Translations under genes and position numbers: made by a program | Source of the DNA: Ectothiorhodospiraceae bacterium | Lineage (GTDB): Bacteria > Pseudomonadota > Gammaproteobacteria > Thiohalomonadales > Thiohalomonadaceae | Length of the DNA stretch: 7,591 bases | Assembly (NCBI GenBank): GCA_007125455.1 | Contig: SLDE01000036.1 | Location: 1 to 7,591 of the forward strand | Reading direction: 5' to 3' | In this document: positions 1 through 6,228 of the stretch, in pieces | How the letters are laid out: every line of letters begins with the position of its first letter | How positions within the stretch are numbered: position 1 is the stretch's first letter | The notes under the pieces: model-generated | Database searches by the model: none | What the model was told of the DNA's origin: nothing | What the model saw: the letters and a program-made list of their open reading frames with translations, nothing else

Positions 1-493
1 GCGCTACTATACCCGCGAGATCTTGCAGGAGCTGGCCAAGACCCTGGCCACGGTGCCCAACTACCTGAGCATTAGCGGTCATACCGATAGCACCCCGTTT
101 ACCGGAGTGCGCCCCAACTACACCAACTGGGAGCTTTCCAGTGATCGTGCCAATGCGGCACGGCGTGAACTGCATTCGGGTGGCGTGCCAATGGACAAAT
201 TTGGTCGGGTGGTCGGCCTGGCCGACTCGGTGCATTTCGATAAAGAGAACCCGCTGGCACCGATCAATCGCCGTATCAGTATCATCGTGCTGAATCAGGC
301 CACCGAACGCGCGATCGGGCTGCGTGAGGAGGAGGCGCCCACCATCCCGGCACAGGAACTGAACCCTGACACCCTGCCGCCTCAGGGGGCGACACCAGCG
401 ACACCGCCACGACCCCAAGCGGCCACGGAGGGAGTATTCCCCCCCGCAGAGCAGGATCTGGAAGAGGCCCTGGGGCGCGCCCTCGGCCAATAA
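1..493 (+). CDS. motB: Flagellar motor stator protein MotB, C-terminal part (5' end outside window)
   Basis: This is the C-terminal 163 codons of MotB, read in the frame beginning at base 2 and ending at TAA 491-493. MotB pairs with MotA in the inner membrane as the ion-driven stator, and its periplasmic OmpA-like domain grips peptidoglycan. The visible part is that domain: a SGHTDSTPF motif, then NWELSSDRANAARR (the peptidoglycan-binding helix), then NRRISIIVLNQ closing the fold. A Pro/Glu-rich tail of about 60 residues follows (repeated PP, PA and EEE stretches) and is probably disordered. The N-terminal plug and transmembrane helix, which would carry the ion-binding Asp, lie left of the window, and motA is expected there too. 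The NWELSSDRANAARR signature and the length fit MotB better than a generic OmpA/Pal protein. The TTG at 23 is internal, not a start. Confidence 0.93.
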   Translation, partial: RYYTREILQELAKTLATVPNYLSISGHTDSTPFTGVRPNYTNWELSSDRANAARRELHSGGVPMDKFGRVVGLADSVHFDKENPLAPINRRISIIVLNQATERAIGLREEEAPTIPAQELNPDTLPPQGATPATPPRPQAATEGVFPPAEQDLEEALGRALGQ

Positions 494-957
494 TCAGGCC
501 GGAGGTTTCACTGGCAAAGCTCCTTTCGAGCGATTTGTGGTGCAAGACCCGAAGTTTCACTCAGCGAAATATCCGAGCTCCTTCTCCTTTGCTGAGGCGA
601 GGAATTTTTCTGAGCCAGTGGCTACAGCCTTGAGTGAGGTGGCGGACGGTTGAAACCGGGCTGTAAAGGTTTCCTGTGCCCTGTACTTAGGTGCACTCTA
701 TAACGTACATGGTGGAGTGCGTGCGGGGTTACATCTGGTCTTATTCCCAGCTACCCGTTCCGTACCTGCCTCGTAAGTACACAGTGCGTATCCGCAGCAA
801 TCTCGCCCGCGAAAATATCCCCTCGATGCCCAACCTCAAGACTTTTGATGGATTTTGAGGTGATGAGTGGATGACAGGGGCAGCTAGTGCGCCGAGGTAT
901 ATCGGTAGAAGATTGGGAGGTGGGGATGTGGTAGCTGCCTCCGCATGGTCTACATCG
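494..957. other. Long convergent intergenic gap with inverted repeats, no convincing gene
   Basis: motB ends at 493 and rsgA, on the opposite strand, ends at 958, so neither needs a promoter here, yet the gap is 464 bases. Visible structure: a near-perfect 11-base direct repeat at 502-512 and 551-561 (GAGGTTTCACT / GAAGTTTCACT); a small hairpin CGGT-TGAA-ACCG at 647-658; an 8-base inverted repeat TGTACTTA/TAAGTACA at 682-689 and 774-781, enclosing GCACTC/GAGTGC at 693-698 and 715-720; a 9-pair hairpin at 833-861; and GGCAGCTA/TAGCTGCC at 879-886 and 932-939. There is no T-run after any stem, so no classical intrinsic terminator. Two short open frames exist (557-697 on minus without a start codon; 709-858 on plus), neither with good support. 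It could be a decayed mobile or repeated element, or an unrecognised small RNA. Confidence 0.6.
833..861. repeat. Nine-pair hairpin in the motB-rsgA convergent gap
   Basis: ACCTCAAGA (833-841) pairs with TTTTGAGGT (853-861), including one G-T pair, around an 11-base loop. It is the strongest local stem in the gap. No T-tract follows it on either strand, so it does not meet the usual pattern of an intrinsic terminator. It could still protect the 3' ends of the converging transcripts or be part of a larger structured RNA. Confidence 0.4.
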
Positions 958-1974
958 CTATTCCCCGTCTGGGTTTTCCATCTGCAGGGCCAGCCGGTGA
1001 TAGCTTTGTAGGCGTTCTTTACTTATCTTCCCTTCGGTCACTGCCTCGCGCAGGGCGCAGCCCGGTTCGTGGCGGTGGCTGCAGTCACGAAACTTGCACA
1101 TCCCTTGATAGGGTGCCAGCTCACGGAAGCCGCCGAGCAGGGTGGCCGGCTCGACCGGCCAGAGGCGAAAATCGCGTACCCCGGGCGAGTCGATCAGGCT
1201 GCCGCCATCGGGGAGGTGGTAGAGGCGGCTGGTGCTGGTGGTGTGCTGGCCCAGTCCACTTTGCTGGGAGAGGGCCTGTACGGCAATGTCTTCGCGCGGG
1301 ATGAAGCTGCGGATAAGTGATGATTTGCCAACCCCTGACTGACCGACAAATACGCTGATCCGTCCCTGTAGCTGGGTGCGTACCTCATCCAGGCCGTGGG
1401 CCTGCAGGGTGCTGGCGGTGAGCACCTGATAGCCGATGCCACGATAGCGCTGCAGTACCGTTTGTACCCGTTCGCGGGCGGCACCGTCCAGTAGGTCGAT
1501 CTTGTTGAAGATCAGGGTGGGCTGCACCCCGGTCAGTTCGGAGGCGACCAGGTATTGATCGATAAGATCGGTGCTATAGGCGGGTGCCGGGGCGGCGACC
1601 ACCAGGATTTGGTTGATGTTGGCGGCCACGGCCTTGGGCTTGCCGATGCCGTCGGGGCGGGCCAACTCGCTTTGGCGGGGCTGGCGCGCGGTGACCACAC
1701 CGCCTTCGTTACCCCGTTGCCAGATCACCCGGTCGCCGACCACCAGCGGTGGTAGATTTTGGCGCAGCAGGCAGCGGTGCAGCTCGCCGGTGCTATCTTC
1801 CAGTTCGAGACTGGCACCGAAGTTGGCGATGACTAGGCCTTCCTCTTCCGGGCCGAGACTGCCTGGGTCGATCTGCGCCCCGGCCTTGGACAGTTTCTTT
1901 TCCAGGCGTTGCTGGCGTTCCAACTGGATCTTTTCGATACGCCACTGTTGGCGGCGGTTGAGTTTGCGGGGCAT
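958..1974 (-). CDS. rsgA: Small ribosomal subunit biogenesis GTPase RsgA (YjeQ)
   Basis: A 338-residue cytoplasmic GTPase that checks late maturation of the 30S subunit and releases on GTP hydrolysis. The circularly permuted motif order typical of RsgA is clear: G4 NKID at 157-160, G5-like TAS at 187-189, G1 GQSGVGKSS at 211-219, a TT pair at 245-246 in switch I, and G3 DSPG at 262-265. An OB-fold domain precedes them (about residues 45-110) and a zinc-binding knuckle follows (C293, C298, H300, C306). The first 30 residues are basic and helical, as in other proteobacterial homologues. The length is close to the usual 340-350. The start ATG (1972-1974) has AGGA five bases upstream and lies one base after the phhB stop, so it is the last gene of the four-gene operon. 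RsgA and Orn genes are commonly neighbours in gammaproteobacteria; here four genes form one unit beginning next to orn. Confidence 0.96.
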   Translation of the reverse strand: MPRKLNRRQQWRIEKIQLERQQRLEKKLSKAGAQIDPGSLGPEEEGLVIANFGASLELEDSTGELHRCLLRQNLPPLVVGDRVIWQRGNEGGVVTARQPRQSELARPDGIGKPKAVAANINQILVVAAPAPAYSTDLIDQYLVASELTGVQPTLIFNKIDLLDGAARERVQTVLQRYRGIGYQVLTASTLQAHGLDEVRTQLQGRISVFVGQSGVGKSSLIRSFIPREDIAVQALSQQSGLGQHTTSTSRLYHLPDGGSLIDSPGVRDFRLWPVEPATLLGGFRELAPYQGMCKFRDCSHRHEPGCALREAVTEGKISKERLQSYHRLALQMENPDGE

Positions 1975-1975
1975 G

Positions 1976-2302
1976 TCAGTCCTGTTGGAGTCGATCGATA
2001 CGGGCGGCGAGGATGAAGTCGTTCATCGACAAACCATCTACAGCGTGGGTGCTTAGCTGAATGCGACACTCGCGATAGCCAAAGCAAATCTCCGGATGAT
2101 GGTCGGCCTGATGGGCAAGCCAGACCACCGCGCTGACAAAGGCGCTGGTTTGGTAGTAGTCCGCAAAGCGCAGGGTTTTGCTGAGCAAGCCTCCGTCCAC
2201 CTGCCAGCCCTTCAGGCTGGCGAGCAGGGCGGGCAGCTCGCCTTCGCGCAGGGCGCAGAGGCCTTGCTCGGCTGTGATGGTGTGCTGTTCGGCCAGGTTC
2301 AT
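1976..2302 (-). CDS. phhB: Pterin-4a-carbinolamine dehydratase
   Basis: A 108-residue protein of the PhhB/PCD family, which dehydrates 4a-hydroxytetrahydropterin to quinonoid dihydropterin and so recycles the cofactor of aromatic amino acid hydroxylases. The family signature is present: HHPE at 68-71, a Tyr at 76, His86 and Asp95, at the expected spacing; H68, H69 and H86 correspond to the catalytic histidines. The length is normal for the family. The ATG overlaps the TGA of the upstream cytochrome gene (ATGA, 2299-2302), and the upstream bases have only a weak GAG, so translation is probably coupled. No phenylalanine hydroxylase is in this window. Many bacteria carry this protein without a hydroxylase, and a different pterin-related role is then inferred. 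The family is certain; the physiological substrate is not. Confidence 0.93.
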   Translation of the reverse strand: MNLAEQHTITAEQGLCALREGELPALLASLKGWQVDGGLLSKTLRFADYYQTSAFVSAVVWLAHQADHHPEICFGYRECRIQLSTHAVDGLSMNDFILAARIDRLQQD

Positions 2303-2589
2303 GGTTGCTCGAAGTGGTAGTACTGCTGGTTGAGGTATTCGCTCACGCTTGCCACCTCCTCTTCAAACCAGGCCAGGCCAAGGTTGTTTTGGCAGAAATT
2401 GACCTGGCGCTCCAATCCGGCCAGGCTGCTGACACGACGGTCGCCACGGGTGTAGATCGCGCTGCCGTCCTGGCCAAACGCCTGGGCATGACAGTTGAGG
2501 CAGTTTTGCGCGTGCAGCTCCTGTCCGGGGCTGGCGAGTGTCGGGCTGGCCAGCAGCCCGAGCAGGGTGAGGGGGATGAGATAGCGCAT
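2299..2589 (-). CDS. Small periplasmic mono-haem cytochrome c
   Basis: A 96-residue protein with a cleavable signal peptide (MRYLIPLTLLGLLASPTLAS, cut probably after residue 18 or 20), giving a mature chain of about 76 residues. It has one CxxCH haem-attachment motif, CLNCH at 30-34, so it should be exported by Sec and matured by the cytochrome c system in the periplasm. The rest carries features I associate with a conserved family of small proteobacterial cytochromes: YTRGDRRV (46-53), a third Cys at 66, WFEEEV (74-79) and a terminal YLN..YYHF (85-93). The mature part has no methionine, so the sixth haem ligand cannot be the usual Met; H26 or H92 are the other candidates, or the site is open. 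The start ATG has GGAGGG seven bases upstream. Its electron partners are unknown. It ends inside the phhB start. Confidence 0.9.
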   Translation of the reverse strand: MRYLIPLTLLGLLASPTLASPGQELHAQNCLNCHAQAFGQDGSAIYTRGDRRVSSLAGLERQVNFCQNNLGLAWFEEEVASVSEYLNQQYYHFEQP

Positions 2590-2615
2590 GGTGGTGCCCT
2601 CCGAGGTTGACCAAT

Positions 2616-3866
2616 CTACTCAGTCTTGAGTCTAGTCGATAGGTGGGCGATACGCACGGGGGCCGGTGGGTGGGAGTCGTGCCAGGCGGAGTAGAGTGGG
2701 TCCGGGGTGAGTGTGCTGGCGTTCTCCTTGTAGAGCTTCACCAGGGCGTTGATCAGATCCTGGGCCGAGGCGTGTTGGGCGGCGAAGTCGTCGGCCTCAA
2801 ACTCGTGTTTGCGCATCGACAGTGCCATCAGCGGCTGGATGAAAAAGCTGAACACCGGCATCACCAGCAGGAACAGCACCAGTGCGGCGTGGGTGGATGC
2901 CTCGCTGACCCCGAGTGCGGTGAAGAACCAGGGCTGCTGGATCAGCCAGCCGAGGATGGCCAGCCCAGCAAAGCTCATGGCCATCATCTGGATCAGGCGG
3001 GTACGCACATGCTTGCGGCGGAAGTGGCCCAGTTCATGGGCCAGCACCGCCTCGATCTCATCGCCGTTGAGGCTTTCAAGCAGGGTGTCGAAGAACACGA
3101 TGCGCTTGTTGTTGCCGGTGCCGGAGAAGTAGGCGTTGCCGTGGGCGGAGCGGCGCGAGCCGTCCATGACGAAGATACCGTTGCTGGCAAAGCCGCAGCG
3201 TGCCAGCAGGGTTTCGATGCGCTCACGCAGGGCCTGGTCTTGCAGTGGCTCGAAGCGGTTGAACAGGGGGGCGATGAAGGCCGGGTAGGCCCATAGCATC
3301 AGCAGGGTAAAGCCGCTCCATACGCCCCAAACATAGAGCCACCACAGGCTACCGGCGGTGTTCATCAGCCACAGCACCAGTGCCGCCAGCGGTGCCCCGA
3401 GTAGCAGCAGCAACAACCCCTGTTTGAGCATGTCGCTGACGAATAGCCTTGGTGTGGTGCGATTAAAGCCAAAGCGCTGCTCCAGCCCAAAGGTGCGGTA
3501 GAGGGTAAAGGGGAGATCCAGGATGGCAGTGATCAAAAACAGCGACAGAATGAAGGCCGTACCCAGCCATAGCTCGCTTAAGCCGAGCGAGCGCCACAGC
3601 TCGTCGAGCAGGTTGAGCCCGCCGCCGAGGGTGAGGATCAGCAGGATGACTGCCCCATACAAGGCCTCGTAGCGGCCCACGCCGAGTTTGCTCAAGGTGT
3701 AGTCGGCGGCCTTTTGGTGGGCCTGCTCGCTGATCTGACCAAGAAAGGGGGTGGGCACCTCCTCACGATGGGCCAGTACGTGGCGCTGTTGGCGCAGGCC
3801 CAGCCACAGTTGTACCGCAACCGAAAGGGCAAGCATCAGGAGAAAGAGCAGGGTAAAGCTGTGCAT
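2616..3866 (-). CDS. M48 family membrane zinc metalloprotease, Ste24/CAAX prenyl protease 1-like
   Basis: A 416-residue multi-pass inner-membrane protease. Helices are visible near residues 3-24, 67-85, 100-120, 148-168, 174-200, 292-312 and 326-350. The zinc site is intact: HELGH at 277-281 supplies two His and the catalytic Glu278, and HEFEADD at 354-360 supplies the third ligand, Glu355. The HDSHPP motif at 396-401 followed by R405 is the usual C-terminal element of this family. The length and the long N-terminal membrane part match Ste24-type rather than the shorter HtpX. In bacteria the role is thought to be membrane protein quality control; a prenylated substrate is not expected. No clear ribosome site precedes the ATG at 3864-3866, but an in-frame TAA lies just upstream, so the start cannot be far off; the ATG ten codons in is an alternative. 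It is the first gene of the operon, 26 bases before the cytochrome gene. Confidence 0.93.
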   Translation of the reverse strand: MHSFTLLFLLMLALSVAVQLWLGLRQQRHVLAHREEVPTPFLGQISEQAHQKAADYTLSKLGVGRYEALYGAVILLILTLGGGLNLLDELWRSLGLSELWLGTAFILSLFLITAILDLPFTLYRTFGLEQRFGFNRTTPRLFVSDMLKQGLLLLLLGAPLAALVLWLMNTAGSLWWLYVWGVWSGFTLLMLWAYPAFIAPLFNRFEPLQDQALRERIETLLARCGFASNGIFVMDGSRRSAHGNAYFSGTGNNKRIVFFDTLLESLNGDEIEAVLAHELGHFRRKHVRTRLIQMMAMSFAGLAILGWLIQQPWFFTALGVSEASTHAALVLFLLVMPVFSFFIQPLMALSMRKHEFEADDFAAQHASAQDLINALVKLYKENASTLTPDPLYSAWHDSHPPAPVRIAHLSTRLKTE

Positions 3867-3886
3867 GGCAGGAAAAACCGGTTAAC

Positions 3887-3918
3887 TTGGGCCGTAGCAG
3901 GGTAGCCTCTGGTAGAAT
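3887..3918 (+). promoter_or_regulatory. Weak candidate sigma-70 promoter for orn
   Basis: TAGAAT at 3913-3918, preceded by TGG, resembles an extended -10 box about 70 bases before the orn start. The only -35-like hexamer nearby, TTGGGC at 3887-3892, matches poorly and sits 20 bases away, longer than ideal. It lies in the 120-base divergent spacer where orn and the M48 operon must both be started. No convincing promoter was found for the M48 direction. Confidence 0.25.
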
Positions 3919-3986
3919 AGGTGGCAAGGGGAATGTCATCAGGAATGGTGGGTTTTCCCATATCCTCAACAATAGGCGGAGCGTGC

Positions 3987-4529
3987 ATGAGCAAAGACCC
4001 CAATAACCTGATCTGGATCGACCTGGAAATGACCGGCCTGGAGCCCGAGCAGGATCAGATCATTGAGATCGCCACCATCGTTACCGACGCCGAGCTGAAC
4101 ACCCTGGCCGAAGGGCCGGTGTTGGCCATCTACCAGGATGAGGCGGTTCTGGCGGGGATGGACGAGTGGAACCAAACTCACCACGGCCAGTCTGGCCTGT
4201 TGCAGCGCGTGCGGGACAGTCGGGTCGATCTGGCCGAAGCGCAGCGCCAGACCCTGGCATTCCTGGGAGAGTATCTGGAGTCCCGTCAATCTCCCATGTG
4301 TGGCAACAGCATCTGTCAGGACCGGCGCTTTCTGGCCCGCCACATGCCCCAGCTGGAGGCCTTCTTCCACTATCGCAACCTGGACGTAAGCACCCTCAAA
4401 GAGCTGGCCCGGCGCTGGTACCCCGATACCTTTGCCGGTCTGAAAAAGGCCGGTAGCCATTTGGCACTGGATGACATTCGCGAGTCGATCGCCGAGCTAC
4501 AATACTACCGTCGGCAACTGCTGCGTTGA
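3987..4529 (+). CDS. orn: Oligoribonuclease (DEDDh 3'-5' exoribonuclease)
   Basis: A 180-residue cytoplasmic enzyme that degrades 2-5 nucleotide RNAs, including pGpG from cyclic-di-GMP breakdown, to mononucleotides. The DEDDh catalytic set is complete: D12 and E14 in WIDLEMTGL, D112 in CQDRRF, then H158 and D163 in the HxAxxD pattern (D162 adjacent). The length is one residue off the E. coli protein. The ATG at 3987 was chosen because GGAG sits five bases upstream and MSKDPNNLIWIDLEMTG aligns with known N-termini; the frame stays open further upstream to 3921, but that would add an unrelated 22-residue leader. It diverges from the M48-cytochrome-phhB-rsgA operon. No strong terminator follows; TCCC/GGGA at 4534-4547 is only a four-pair stem. 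Confidence 0.96.
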   Translation: MSKDPNNLIWIDLEMTGLEPEQDQIIEIATIVTDAELNTLAEGPVLAIYQDEAVLAGMDEWNQTHHGQSGLLQRVRDSRVDLAEAQRQTLAFLGEYLESRQSPMCGNSICQDRRFLARHMPQLEAFFHYRNLDVSTLKELARRWYPDTFAGLKKAGSHLALDDIRESIAELQYYRRQLLR

Positions 4530-4573
4530 TCTGTCCCCCAAGCGGGAGCGGTGCGTGTTAAAATTTTGACGCG

Positions 4574-4599
4574 AGCTATCTTAAGCCCCCGAAATAGCT
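4574..4599. repeat. Six-base inverted repeat downstream of orn
   Basis: AGCTAT (4574-4579) and ATAGCT (4594-4599) form a perfect six-pair stem with a 14-base loop in the orn-fliL spacer. No T-run follows, so it is not a clear terminator. At about 60 bases upstream of the sigma-54 promoter it could equally be a regulator site, though I do not recognise the sequence. Confidence 0.25.
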
Positions 4600-4656
4600 G
4601 GACGGGTGAATGCTAACTCATTGAATGAAAATTGTTTATTTGTGACTCTTGGGCCG

Positions 4657-4672
4657 TGGCACAAGGCTTGCT
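4657..4672 (+). promoter_or_regulatory. Sigma-54 (RpoN) promoter for the fliLMNOP operon
   Basis: TGGCACAAGGCTTGCT matches the sigma-54 consensus TGGCAC-R-N4-TTGCW at every fixed position. The GG of the -24 element (4658-4659) and the GC of the -12 element (4670-4671) are ten bases apart, the spacing that sigma-54 requires. The start point should be near 4683, leaving a leader of about 45 bases before fliL. The orientation and position fit sigma-54 control of early/middle flagellar genes by a FleQ/FlrC-type activator, as known in Pseudomonas and Vibrio; the activator itself is not in the window. Confidence 0.88.
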
Positions 4673-4727
4673 TGTGGATTCGGCATAGGCGACAAACACA
4701 GGTAGACCCAATTTTAAGGATCGCGTG

Positions 4728-5219
4728 ATGGCAGAAAATGAAGATCTGGATCTCGACGTAAAACCCGAGAGCGGCAAGAAGAAAATGGTGCTGGTCATCG
4801 CGGGCGCGGCCCTGTTGCTGGCCATCGTCGCGGTGGGCCTGACCTTCTGGCTGGTCAGCGGGGACGAATCGGCCGGGGAGGGCAGTGAGGTGGTGGCGGT
4901 ACCCAAGGCCCACTATATGGAGATGGATAACCTGGTGGTCAATTTTGCCCAGCGAGGCCCCGCGCGCTTTTTGCAGATCCAAATGCAGTTGATGGCCCAC
5001 GACCCCTCGGTGTTTCAGGTGGTAGAACAGCACATGCCGGTGATTCGTAATAACCTCGGGCTACTGTTGGCCGATGCCAAGTACGAAGAGGTCAGTACTC
5101 GCGAGGGTCGTGAGGCGCTCAACCAGATGATCCTGGAGACCATCAACGAGGTGGTGCAGGCACGCTCCGACAAGGAAGGGATCCAGGCCGTCTACTTCAC
5201 CAACTTCGTGATGCAGTAA
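4728..5219 (+). CDS. fliL: Flagellar basal body-associated protein FliL
   Basis: A 163-residue single-pass inner-membrane protein with a short acidic cytoplasmic N-terminus, a basic GKKK stop, a transmembrane helix at about 20-43 and a periplasmic domain of about 115 residues. The domain has the FliL pattern: an YMEMDNLVVNF strand near 63-73, RFLQIQMQLM at 80-89, a central helix, and the C-terminal VYFTNFVMQ, matching the usual family ending. FliL surrounds and supports the stator next to MotB. The ATG at 4728 is preferred over the GTG one codon earlier because TAAGGA lies seven bases upstream. It is the first gene after the sigma-54 promoter and is followed by fliM after four bases. Confidence 0.94.
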   Translation: MAENEDLDLDVKPESGKKKMVLVIAGAALLLAIVAVGLTFWLVSGDESAGEGSEVVAVPKAHYMEMDNLVVNFAQRGPARFLQIQMQLMAHDPSVFQVVEQHMPVIRNNLGLLLADAKYEEVSTREGREALNQMILETINEVVQARSDKEGIQAVYFTNFVMQ

Positions 5220-5223
5220 CGCC

Positions 5224-6213
5224 ATGTCCGGTGCCGATCTCTTATCCCAAGACGAAATCGATGCGCTGTTGCATGGGGTCAGCGGTGGCGATGTCGATAC
5301 CGAATCCGATGACGGCCTGGAGAGTGGCGAGGCGCGTAACTACGACTTTGCCAGTGAGGATCGCATCGTCCGTGGGCGCATGCCGACCCTGGAGATGGTC
5401 AATGAGCGCTTTTCGCGTTCGTTTCGTATCAGTCTGTTTAACATGTTGCGCCGCTCGGCGGAGATCTCGGTCTCCGGGGTGGATATGGTCAAGTTCTCCG
5501 AATACATCCATACCCTGTTTGTCCCTACCAGCCTGAATATGCTCAAGATCAAGCCGTTGCGCGGTACCGCGCTGCTGGTGTTTGATCCCAAGCTGGTCTA
5601 CATCCTGGTGGACAACTTCTTTGGCGGCGACGGGCGCTACCACGCCAAGATCGAGGGGCGTGAGTTTACCCCCACCGAGCAGCGCGTGATCCAGATGCTG
5701 ATGGAGCTGGCCTTCAAGGACCTGCGTGCGGCCTGGGCACCGGTAATGGATGTGGAGTTTGAGTACATCAACCGCGAGGTAAACCCACAGTTTGCCAACA
5801 TCGTCAGCCCCACCGAGGTGGTGGTGGTCTCCAAGCTGCACATCGAGCTGGAGGGCGGCGGCGGCGATCTGCACGTGACCATGCCCTACTCCATGCTGGA
5901 GCCGATCCGCGACATCCTCGATGCCGGGGTGCAGAGTGACCGCACCGATGTGGATGACCGCTGGATCGGGGCGATGCGTGATGAGGTCAAAAATGCCGAG
6001 GTGGAGCTGTCCACTATCCTGGCCGAGGCCTCTTTGTCACTGCGCGATGTGATGCGCATGAAGCCCGGCGACATTATCCCCTTTGAGATGCCTCAGCTGA
6101 TCACCCTGCGTGCCGAGGATGTGCCGGTATTCCGCGGCAAGTGGGGGGTCTCCAATCGGCAGATGGCGATCAAGATAGTCAAGCAAGTTGAGCGCCCCAC
6201 CCAGGGGCGTTAA
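5224..6213 (+). CDS. fliM: Flagellar motor switch protein FliM
   Basis: A 329-residue C-ring protein that sets rotation direction. The CheY-P-binding peptide LLSQDEIDALL is at residues 6-16, followed by an acidic linker. The middle CheC-like domain (about 45-235) contains MVNERFSRSFRISLFNMLRR and the GGDGR motif (134-138), which contacts FliG. The C-terminal SpoA domain (about 250-323) ends with FRGKWGVSNRQMAIKI and pairs with FliN. The length is typical for the family. No clear Shine-Dalgarno lies in the four-base gap from the fliL stop, so translation is likely coupled to fliL. Confidence 0.97.
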   Translation: MSGADLLSQDEIDALLHGVSGGDVDTESDDGLESGEARNYDFASEDRIVRGRMPTLEMVNERFSRSFRISLFNMLRRSAEISVSGVDMVKFSEYIHTLFVPTSLNMLKIKPLRGTALLVFDPKLVYILVDNFFGGDGRYHAKIEGREFTPTEQRVIQMLMELAFKDLRAAWAPVMDVEFEYINREVNPQFANIVSPTEVVVVSKLHIELEGGGGDLHVTMPYSMLEPIRDILDAGVQSDRTDVDDRWIGAMRDEVKNAEVELSTILAEASLSLRDVMRMKPGDIIPFEMPQLITLRAEDVPVFRGKWGVSNRQMAIKIVKQVERPTQGR

Positions 6214-6228
6214 TCAGGAGCAAGATCC

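Noticed and set aside
494..957. tmRNA, RNase P RNA, 6S RNA or CRISPR array in the gap
   Set aside because: None of the recognisable conserved segments of these RNAs is present, and there are no regularly spaced repeats.
1613..2056. 147-codon plus-strand open frame opposite rsgA
   Set aside because: Shadow frame without motifs; rsgA on the other strand has the complete permuted GTPase motif set.
2643..3296. 217-codon open frame on the plus strand opposite the M48 protease
   Set aside because: Antisense shadow; rich in Gly/His/Gln as expected from reverse reading, no domain, and the protease frame has an intact HELGH and EFEAD.
3921..3986. Longer orn starting at 3921
   Set aside because: The extra residues do not match Orn N-termini, and the GGAG at 3978-3981 positions initiation at 3987.
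4534..4567. Intrinsic terminator after orn
   Set aside because: Only a four-pair TCCC/GGGA stem, and the A/T run (4558-4567) is 10 bases away and not a T-tract.
5242..5874. 210-codon open frame on the minus strand opposite fliM
   Set aside because: It is an antisense shadow of a GC-rich gene; its translation shows no family motif, while the fliM reading is unmistakable.
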